Below, in pieces: positions 24,043-33,430 of a stretch of DNA of 64,000 nucleotides; position 1 is the stretch's first letter; every line of letters begins with the position of its first letter. A program made the position numbers and the translations under genes. The notes beneath the pieces are model-generated. The model ran no database searches and was not told where the DNA came from. It saw only the letters and a list, made by a program, of their open reading frames with translations. The DNA is from Cristatella mucedo (taxonomy: Eukaryota > Bryozoa > Phylactolaemata > Cristatellidae): assembly GCA_009760855.2 (NCBI GenBank), contig WPIO01000032.1, positions 967,501 to 1,031,500 on the forward strand, written 5' to 3'.

Positions 24043-27000
24043 TCCTAATGTAATGTAATGTATCTCCGTCTCTAACTCCACAAAGTCATAAAGACTATGT
24101 GGGTGTTACTCGGGAGAGTTCTGTATAGCCCACACGCAGCCTAAGCGGCTTTCAGTCCGCACGCGGTAGCCAACAGACTTCGTCTCATGCCACAATGAGA
24201 AAGTGGAAAGCATAGCTGAGTCAGGAGAGCAGTTGAGGTAGTGAGTAGCATGGAAATAGCAGCTCAGGACCGCTGAAAAGGATGAGCCACAGTCGGCAGC
24301 AGGAGGGTAGTTGTAGTTGCCTAAGAATTGTGGAAGCGAGTTCCACAGTCTAGGACCTGCTGAGCTAAAGCTTCTGTCGCCAACGGTCTTCAAGCAGAGG
24401 AATGAAACAGCTAATTTATTGACCATACAGGACCTGAGGGCGCGAAGAGGCTGAAACTGGTGCAGCAGTTCAGCTAGGTACGAAGGAGCTAAGCCGTGGC
24501 GGGCCTTGTGGGTCAGCGTAAGAACTTTGCTCTTTATCCGCTGCTCAACCGGCATCAGTCCTAGCTCTTTTACCAAAGAAGACACGTACACAAACCTCTG
24601 AGACTTGAAGACTAGCCTTGCAGCCATAGTCATAGCCAACTGCAGTGGTCTAGTTGCATTCTTTGGTAGCCCAGCCCAAAGGGAATTACAATAATCAAGC
24701 CGACACAGATATAAGGAGCTAGTTAAATTTTTGCAAGCCACTGTGGAAGGCAGCTCCTAATCTTGGATAGGGATCGGACGTGATGGCTAGCTGTAAAAGC
24801 ATTCTTTTGAATTAGGCTTAAAGTTGAGGCCGTTGTCGAAAAAGACACCTACATTTCGAGCACGTGGTGATGGTCGCATAATAGCATCACCTATTACAAG
24901 CTCAAGCCATTTGATCCAGCCACTCGCTTAGGGTGTCTTATGAGCAGCAGTTTGATTTTTATCGTCATTTAGCTTCAAGAAGTTTTCCGATACCCATGAT
25001 CGAATGTTGGCAAGGCAAGCATTCAGTTTCTAAGTTGGTGCAGCAGATTCCGATGGTTTGAATGACAGATACAGCTTAGTATCGTTAGCATAATAGTGAT
25101 ATCCTATTCCATGTGCCTTAATCAGTTTTCCCAGAGGTTCTGTGTAAATGGAGAACAGCAAGAGACCATGTACAGACCCATGAGGAACTCTACAGGTGGT
25201 CCGTCTCGTGTGTGAGACCTGACCCCCTCACGACACGGATTGAACACGATCTGACAAGTACGATTTAAAACACGCCAGTGCCTCGTCTGCTAGACGATCG
25301 TTATTCTCAATCATTCAAGCAGAACATCTTCATCAATGGTGTCAAAGGCAGCTGACAGATCTGGCAGAGCTAGGGCAGTGACATACCTGTCGTCGAAGCC
25401 ATGCAGAATGTCACTGCTTACACGGAGGAGAGCAGTTTCAGTAGAGCACTGCCTCTGGAACCCTGTTTGAAATGCTTCTGACATTTCATTATTTTCAATG
25501 TGTTCAACCAGCTGCTTAGCAACAAATTTTTCAAGAATATTTGACAAGAAAGGAAGAAGGGAAACTGGGCGATAGTTTGCAAGGACCTCTGTCTCTAATC
25601 CAGGCTTTTTAAGTATGAATCTAACGATTGCCGATTTAAAGGACTTGGGGACGACCCCAGTTCCCAAAGAAGCATTAAAAATGTCGGTTATGACAGGGCC
25701 AAGTTGGTCTGACAGTGAAGAACACAGAGATGATGGTATAGGGTCTTTAGGAGACGGGCTCTTTTTGCTAGACCTTATTAAGGTAGCCACATTGCATGCA
25801 GAAACCTCGGAAAATCTTTCAATGAAGGTCACAGGTTGTAATTTTGCAATTGCTTTAGTCGGAGGGGCTTTATGGAGGCACGAATGCTCACAGTTTTTTC
25901 CGTAAAGAAGGCTGAAAACTCTTCGGCTGAGCCCTTAATATCTGGGGAGTCAGACCTGAAAGCATTGGCCAGTAAATGGTTTACAGTCTTATTAATCTGT
26001 ATAGGGTCCGACTGGCAGGAATTCAGCTTTCGAGTGAAAAAGAAGCCCTGGCTTTTTTAAGCTTCCGGTGTAAACTCGAAGGAAGTCTTTGAAATTGACT
26101 AGATTTGCATCAGACCCGGATTTCTTGAAACGACGTTCAAGCCTGAGCTTAACCCGGAGCATCTTTAGGAGGTTTTTTGTAGATTGAAAGGAATCTCCGC
26201 GACTCTGTACACGAATAGAATGAATGGAAGTATGCTTGTCAAGAGCACTCCTGAGTGTCATGTTCACTTCACCAGTGAGGGTATCGAGACTGCCGGTCAA
26301 GTCTGAATGCAGATCAAGAAGACCTGCACCACAAACAAATTTTAAAGATTTGTCTAGGCCAATGTTTTGCAAGTTGCATCGCTTGACAAGTTCGACATTA
26401 CCCTATATGTACAAGGAAGCAGGAACAGTAAGCGAGACCGAATAATGATCTGAGAGGGTCAGTGGGCACACTGCAAGGTCAGTGTGGAGGACATCCTTGG
26501 TGATCACAAGATCTAGAATATGGCCACCGACGTGGGTGGTTTAATTAAAGTGTTGGACCAAACCAAAGTTCTCCAGACAGTCAAGAAATAAGCTAAACTG
26601 GCTGTTGCTCAGGTTGTCAACGTGAATATTGAAGTCTCCAGCAATCAGTAACGGCCTGTCGCACAAATATTTTAGCGAGGAACTCTGAAAACTCCTCTAT
26701 AAACTAGTGTAGACTGTCAGAATGAGGTCGGTATATCATAACAGTGATAGGCATTGTCTTCGACGAAGACTTGATTGCAACTGATTCAAACGATGGCCCA
26801 TGCGAAAAACTGCACATCTTACAGCCAAACGATTCGCGAACGACGATTGCAACCCAGCCATTAACCTTGTCAGAACGCATGGACTGATAGAATGAGAACC
26901 CGGGTGAGGTATTCTCAGATAGACAGCTACTAGAACAAGGCGTCATCTAAGTTCCAGTAAGCAGAAATGCATGGAGCTTCTCGTAGACCACATGATCGCG

Positions 27001-27530
27001 GATAAGTAACGCCTTAGTTTTTAGCGAGCGGACATTTAGTAGGCGGACTTTAAAGGCTGTCTAACAACTTGGCGACGGCGATGAAGCGGCTTGTATTCAC
27101 GTCGGCGTTTATCCGACCTGGCGGACGCAGGCCCTTCGAATTTGAATTGGACCTTTATAGACTTTATAACAGCCGCCGGTTGACGTTTCACAACGTGCTG
27201 GGCCACGGCAGGGGAGCTATTACTGCAACGAGTACTATTCAGGGCTTTAAACCTACGTAGGTTTGATAGCCGAGCTGTTGATAGGGCGAACGCAGGATGC
27301 AGGAAGGTTCTAACTGACCCGCCGAAGAGGGCCCGCCGGTAGATATCGACTAATGGCGACATCGTGCCTGATGCTAAGCAGGTCCTGTTTTGTGTAGCAT
27401 ATCCGAGGACAGCTTATAGTCACAGCAACTATAGCAGCGGAATACCTGAAGGTTTCACGGAGAAATTAGGTAAAGGTCCACACCACACTAGGAGACGCCC
27501 GAGGCCGCTCTTTAGCACGGGGATGAAGTC
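24043..27530 (-). mobile_element. LINE-B, nearly full length, reverse
   Basis: This is a CR1/L2-group retrotransposon read on the minus strand. In order it has an N-terminal region (27,362-27,036), an APE endonuclease (26,950-26,400) and a linker. RT follows from about 25,832 ([15 protein letters not shown], then NYRPVSLLP, then DLSAAFDTIDEDVLLE, motif A). The C-terminal domain spans 24,741-24,106 (EQRIKSKVLTLTHKARHG). The 3' end is CGGAGATACATTACATTAC-like at 24,043-24,065. Motif C reads YAND at about 25,090 instead of YADD, a catalytic-site change. Several frameshifts split the ORF, so it is dead. It interrupts a unit landmark: flanks ending CCATCCTAATG and starting CCTAGTAGTCAGC are contiguous in units 2 and 3. 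Confidence 0.9.
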
Positions 27531-27884
27531 TGTACTCCGCTTATTCTAGCCTAGTAGTCAGCGTAATAGCCACTTTATATCTTCTCGATCATTTTGATTT
27601 CGCACCAAAGTAAGTCTCGCTTTCGGATCAACAGCATCGCTCACTTCGGACTGAGAATAGATCCTAGTGAATCCTCCTGGCTAGATTCGTGCCCGGCGAG
27701 ACAGCCGGTGCCCTCGTTTAAACTAACTGAGGCCTAATGCCCGCTATCATGTAAGTCAGCGAGAGCTGACTGCTTGTTTGCCCACCGGGGCAGCTGCCTC
27801 ACTCTCCCTTGGCTCCACTACCAACCTTGTAGTTAGAAAGCACAATCGTGAGCAAGTCACTCTGCAATACGCGAGCACACAGGT

Positions 27885-28660
<776 letters not shown>

Positions 28661-28907
28661 GATGCATGCACTCACTCTGACGAGCTATCTTCAGTTGCTT
28701 AGTTTCAGTACGTCACCACGATTGTAATGCGAGTTACTCCTGGGGACGGCTGCCTAGCCGACCGCCAGCTGGACTATGAGCGAAATAGCACCTGGCAAAC
28801 TGTGCAAGCGTCGCCGTCGAATCGCGTGCTGGATGAGAGATCGGCGAGTGACGTGGTGCCAACACGCAGCCCACTGCAGTACTTCGCTATGTCGCTTTAT
28901 TATTGCT

Positions 28908-29190
28908 ACAATGCGACGACAACTACTCTCCTACAGCCGGCTATGGCACATCCTTTTCAGCGGTCCTGAGCTGCTACTTCTATGCTACTCACTACCTCAA
29001 CTGCTCTCCTGACTCTGCTATGCTTCCCACTTTCTCTTTGCTGCGTGAGACGAAGTCTGTTGGCTACCGAATGCGTTCCGAAAGCCGCTTAGGCTGTGAG
29101 TTCGCTGTACAAAGATCTCCTTCGTAACACCCACGTGGTCTGTATGACTTTGTGGAGTTACAGACGGAGATACATTACATTACATTACAC
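28908..29190 (+). mobile_element. LINE-B 3' fragment, unit 1 only
   Basis: This is a 5'-truncated tail with ACTACTCTCCTACAGCCGGC through GAGACGAAGTCTGTTGGCTA to an ATTAC-repeat end (29,169-29,190). In units 2 and 3 the flanking GCTTTATTGTTA and GAATCGAAGTC sequences are joined without it. Confidence 0.85.
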
Positions 29191-29385
29191 AACATAATGG
29201 AATCGAAGTCGTGGTGGGTGGCAAAATGCTGCACGATGTTTGGCCGGCGGCAAAAACGTAGCGTTTCAAAATCGACAATCCTCCTTCGTTAGGCTGCCGT
29301 GCCCGTGCCGTGCCCCCGCTCGGCGCTCGGAAATTGTAAAGGGAAATCGTGTCGACAGCATCGTCTTCGTCAAGCATTAGAGCCA

Positions 29386-29393
29386 TGACGTCA
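29386..29393. promoter_or_regulatory. Perfect CRE/ATF palindrome TGACGTCA, unit 1
   Basis: The 8-bp CREB/ATF consensus is embedded in CCATGACGTCAGCACGGCC within CpG-dense sequence. It is present unchanged at the equivalent place in units 2 and 3. Its function is inferred, not shown. Confidence 0.45.
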
Positions 29394-29867
29394 GCACGGC
29401 CAGAAAAAAAGGCACTGCATAGGCTGCTCGAAACGCCACAGCTGTGGCAGGGCCTTCCGATTTTGCAGTCGTCGCTGCCGCCGTGGTGGGGCTGTCACTT
29501 GTCTTTGTCGTCTTCGCCGTAGTGGCGTTCGTAGTGGATGACGCGGTGCTGCTCTGGCCAGCGCCCGTCGTAACCACCGCAGCCGCAGTGGCGCTCGTGT
29601 CCAATGACATGGTGTTACTCTGGCCAGCAGAAAGGTCGACGAGAACTGGAGAAGAAGCACGCCGTGCTTTCGCTGATGCAGCATCGCAATATCGCCTACG
29701 CGTCCGGACTGACTGCGAGGCCCGCACGGACAGAGAAGCAAGCGGATGCTGGAATCGCGGAAGCGGATTCTGGGATTGTGGAGCAGTGCTGAGCCGCCAG
29801 AGCAGTCACCCGCAAAACCTTGTGCGAGCAATCACTATCTCGAAACTCTGCTATTCAGTCGGTCATC

Positions 29868-29903
29868 CCGCGCCCCGCCCCGCCCCGCCCCGCCCCCTCC
29901 CCC
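29868..29903. repeat. (CCCCG)n tract, GC boxes, possible G-quadruplex
   Basis: There are four consecutive GCCCC units followed by CCCTCCCCC. On the minus strand this gives repeated GGGG runs separated by single C, a pattern able to form a G-quadruplex and to bind Sp1-type factors. It is not present in unit 2 at the equivalent place. Confidence 0.7.
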
Positions 29904-30930
29904 AATCCGTGGACGGTCTGCTGACCCGCGAGTAGGCCAGCTGTGCAGCCGCATCGAGAGCGCATCGCTTAGCATCGAGCGTCGTCCGACTGTGACTCGC
30001 TCACTCTTCCGACCTGTCGGCCAGCAGTCGAGTGCAACGCCGGTCGAAGCCGACTCCGGAGCGGACGCCCGGCGCTCCGCCCTGCGAGAAACGCGCGTCG
30101 CTGTGGGCCGCTCCTAGGCTGGCACTTCGCGGCGCTGCCCAGCCCAGTTTGTCCGCTGGCTCGACTCGGTTGGCAGCGGGGCTGGCCTGCTGCTCGCCGC
30201 TCGCGGTCAGGCGCGTCTACGCTGCTACCCTCGTCATGGAAAGCCGTCGCGTTTGTCAGCAAGCAGGACGAATGGGAGAATCGCGAGGGCGCGGCGCGAG
30301 CAGAATCATTCGACGTCCGCGGGCGGAAGGACAACGGCCGGCAGCGATGAGCGCGCGCGCGCCGACGACCACTTGGAGCACTACGAAAACTTGCGCCTCG
30401 ACGCCGCGGAGCGCTTTGCGAGCGCAGCACACTTCTACAGACGAGCTGACGACCGCCCACGAAGGACCACGATTGGCGGCGCGCGCGACGCCGCGGCAGT
30501 CACGGAGGCCCCTGCCGGACGCTCCACGAAGGCGCGGGCGCACGCGGCGTCAGCGGATCAATCGCGAGTCGCTGAGCTGGCGCGCGCGCAGGCTGAACTG
30601 CAGAGACGCGGCTAGCAGCGGCAGCGGCCGCGGCAGCAGCTTCGAGAGCCGCTGCCGCAGACGTCGACGCTGCAGGTCGTGCTCAAGTCGCGAGCGCTCA
30701 TGAAGGCGGCCCGCTATCGCGCTCAGCTCCGATCGGAGCTGATATTTATTGAAGCGTATCGCGACGTGCTGGCGGCCAGCTCGGCCGACCGGCTCGCGAG
30801 AAGCACGGCGGCATTCACACCCGCGAGCCAACCGCAGGTGGTGGCTGGCTCTCCGGTCGCGGCCCTTGAGCCAGCAATAGCCGTAGCAGCAGCGAGCCAA
30901 CGCTCGGCTGAAGTATTTAATTGACATATT

Positions 30931-31989
30931 TGAGGTATTTAATTGAGGTTTTTTAAAACCTTGCATTGTTCGATGATAGAAAATAAAATGCGAGAAATGC
31001 AAATTTCTGCGGGCGTCCGTACGTTCAATTCAATCCTCGACAAGCGTTGTCTGCCAGCCCGGTTGCCAAGAACAAGGCGAAGGTCAGATGGAAGTTTCTG
31101 TCGATACACACGGTTTCAGTTCATCAGAGAGCGTATCTTAACTTGTTCGTGAGCTCGAGAAGTCCGTAACGCACGATAATAACGATTGTTTATCCGCATT
31201 CACAAATTTTGCATTTCCGAGTGAAATTGATCGGTTTGGTCCGGCATGGCGACTGGCCCGCCTACGCCGCCACCGTCGGCTGTACGGCGCTTTTAGAGCA
31301 GTTCATCCAGCAATTAGAATGTTACGATTGGTGTTTTTCACAATGACTCCGTGTGCGTTAGTCTCCTATCGAATTACAATAAAGACGCAACTTGCTATTG
31401 AGTTGGTAACGTTTTCTGCTGGGCTATCGCTGGCCAAACGGGGTTCCGTTCGCATAATTATGGCAAATATTTTCGCAGGACATCGTGGTTTTGGTAAACT
31501 CGTTTTTATGCACTCTGAGATAATTGACATTAACTGTGAAGACTAAGGCTTTTCAAAATCGGAGATATTTTAATTCCGCAATCTGTAGCAATCATCCACT
31601 GTGACAAATGTCCGATCCTTGAAATAGCGGACCTCAAGGTTGCCGCGCCCGCACTCGATCTAGCTCAGCTTGATAGGCAATCGCGGTATTCATCTCGTGC
31701 ATTTTATATTCACTGGCGGTCAGAGGCTTTACAACGGCCTCGTGCCCAATCGTCACGGCTCGTTCGCACCTGGCTCGGTGGCCGCGAACCGGTGACCCAA
31801 CTTGGGGCTAGCCAGCGAGCCTCCGACGGCAACAGATTCAAGGCGCCCAGCGGAGGCCTACGTCCAGAGCAACGCGCTGCCCAGCCAGTATAAAAAAAAT
31901 TCGCGATGCCAATGCGTTAGCAACTGCTCGCGACACCCGGTTTTTGAGCGTGACCTACTTTACTAATGCTACGTTCTCCCCATCGTAGC
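30931..31989. other. Conserved unit segment without assigned gene (unit 1)
   Basis: The sequence at 31,360-31,560 aligns well to 48,970-49,160 in unit 2. The plus-strand frame reads SLAKRGS then FGKLVFMH in both. Unit 1 then has a stop, while unit 2 stays open to 49,316 (120-residue ORF at 48,954-49,316). The minus strand is open too. No domain is recognised. Confidence 0.35.
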
Positions 31990-31991
31990 CA

Positions 31992-32090
<99 letters not shown>

Positions 32091-32110
32091 TCTCTCTCCC
32101 TCTCTTTCTC
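31990..32110. repeat. (CT)n microsatellite, unit 1
   Basis: More than 100 bp of CT repeats, followed by interrupted CT. It lies about 140 bp downstream, on the minus strand, of the signal-peptide exon donor. The unit 2 tract at 49,672 has the same relation. Predicted SLSLSL peptides are artefacts. Confidence 0.95.
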
Positions 32111-32246
32111 TCTCGTGTCTCTCTCCCCCTCCGACTCTCTGTCTCCCTAATTTTCTTTCAAGTACGCTAGTCTAGTTCTCTAGGAATAACGCCCGGCGGT
32201 GAAAGCAAACAAACGACAGACATAGAGCAGCGACGCCGCACCTTAC

Positions 32247-32298
32247 CTGACAGCGTGCAGAGTGCCACCAAGTAGCACGCAATGCGGAATGCGGTCAT
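32247..32298 (-). CDS. Candidate first coding exon with signal peptide (unit 1)
   Basis: On the minus strand, ATG at 32,298 starts MTAFRIACYLVALCTLS plus one base. It is followed directly by GTAAGG, a near-consensus splice donor, giving a phase-1 exon of 52 coding bases. The frame has an upstream TGA before the GC-rich leader, so this ATG is the first in frame, and a purine sits at -3. The peptide is a textbook secretion signal: short N-region, hydrophobic core, small residues at the end. Unit 2 has the same exon at 49,964-50,015 with three base changes, two silent and one Arg to His, and the same donor. A CpG-rich block lies upstream on the minus strand, as a promoter would. The rest of the gene was not found, so the product is unknown. 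It is too short for ordinary ORF finding. Confidence 0.45.
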
Positions 32299-32319
32299 CT
32301 CGTAGTGGATATGAGCGAG

Positions 32320-33430
32320 AGGCGGCGGAGCGCTGGAAGTCGGACCGGCGGCAGAGCAAGCTCACTCTACTGTGGCTGCCGAGCGAATGGTGCCCAGAGT
32401 GGCCAGCGATGGTATTTGTTAGCCGCGAGATTGACAGACTCGGGGTCATGATGTTGTCGCCCATTTCTATGGCTCATTGACAATACCTTGTTAAGATACC
32501 GCGACCATTAGGAAATGACACAGCCAATCAGACGCAGAAACTGAAGGCGCTCAAGCAATCGCTGCCTACTGACGAAACCATGACGACGTACAGATCGCGA
32601 ACGTGTGTGGTGATCGTACGCGATGGCCACAGCAGCCGCCAGCAGGTGCCGCGGCCGTGAGTTTCGACCGCCAGGTCAGCGATTAGCGCTCCTGCGCTCG
32701 CCCGACCTCGACCCCGTCTGCGGTTGCATCGAAACCCCCTTCGCTGGCCGATCGGACGACGAACGGTAGTGGGAGCGCAGCCCACCCTTCGGTCCCCTGA
32801 TTCGGGTAGTGTTCTAGAGCGGCGGCGGCGGGTTTGAGGGAGTCTGACGGAGGCGCCGGCGCGCTTCTCAAGCGCCGGTCGTTGCGCTGGCGCGCCGAAC
32901 CTCATCGCGTCGGACCGAAGCGGAGCGGCCCTGCACAAATTCGGCGAATCCCTTCTGAGTTTCTGCGGCATTCGCGCCTTGCAGGCCCGACTAGTGAGCG
33001 CTCTCCGCGAGCCCCCGAGCGCTTCGCCACCGCACGGACCGCCGGCGGTGCTCTGCCGAGCGTGACGGCGACAGCGGCGGAAGGCTCTGTTCCGCATTCG
33101 GCACGCCGGTGCAGCGACTTCGCCGTCGATGGCAATTAACGCCCTCACACTTCAAACCACCGCTCGCCGAGGTACGAATCGCTTTTGCGGCACGTCGATC
33201 GATTTTGCGCGTTTGCACAGCTCTGATTGGTGCTGCACTGTGCGACGACTGGCGTGCGTCGCTCGAAGCTCGTCGCCGGCTGCTTACCTGTACTTTACCA
33301 CTTCACTTCCGTCATGCATTTGCAGACCGACATTCCGGCTGGCCTTCTGTAACTTTCTTCTCCTAGATCTTCCTGCCTGCCAATTAGCGTTCTTGCAGAG
33401 AGCGACTAACTCAGGAGCTTGGCATACCGG
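32320..33430 (-). other. GC-rich block upstream of the signal-peptide exon; 206-codon minus ORF (unit 1)
   Basis: This is CpG-dense sequence. The minus ORF 33,148-32,528 starts near AIDGEVAAPACR and shares this start plus AFRR and RHARQSTA with the unit 2 ORF at 50,989-50,453. A second shared block (AGALIADLAVETHGR here, AGTLIADQVVETLGR in unit 2) is in a different frame relative to the first in unit 2. Arg-rich low-complexity composition and open frames on both strands argue against a real protein. A CpG-island promoter or 5' leader for the adjacent exon is the simpler reading. Confidence 0.35.

Larger units (their letters stand above)
29200..30930 (+). pseudogene. GC-rich, CpG-dense block with broken Ala/Arg/Glu-rich coiled-coil frame (unit 1)
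   Basis: Base composition changes sharply to GC- and CpG-rich. The plus-strand frame at 29,444-29,935 contains AGPSDFAVV, shared with units 2 and 3. It also holds an internal duplication (VAFVVDDAVLLWPA then VALVSNDMVLLWPA). Another frame reads GRRELEKKHAV, then the heptad-like ADAGIAEADSGIVEQC before TGA at 29,790. Further on, 30,253-30,615 reads DDHLEHYENLRLDAAERFAS then VAELARAQAELQRRG, a coiled-coil pattern. Poly-Ala coding follows. The minus strand is also open over long stretches, as expected for GC-rich DNA. I do not recognise the product. The shared motifs may reflect only shared ancestry of the units. It could be a decayed gene or a CpG-island promoter region with chance frames. Confidence 0.4.

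Noticed and set aside
29969..30703. Long Arg-rich ORFs on both strands of the GC-rich blocks
   Set aside because: Stops are rare by chance in GC-rich DNA. The frames overlap on both strands and shift between units, so none is called as a gene.
31860..31985. Second exon for the signal-peptide gene after TTTTATACTGGCTGGGCAG
   Set aside because: The phase fits and unit 1 is open for about 60 codons, but unit 2 reaches a stop after about 16 codons and its tract upstream is not pyrimidine-rich.
31966..32175. ORFs encoding SLSLSL repeats (also 49,469-49,901 and ERERER at 52,972-53,341)
   Set aside because: Translation of (CT)n or (GA)n microsatellites.
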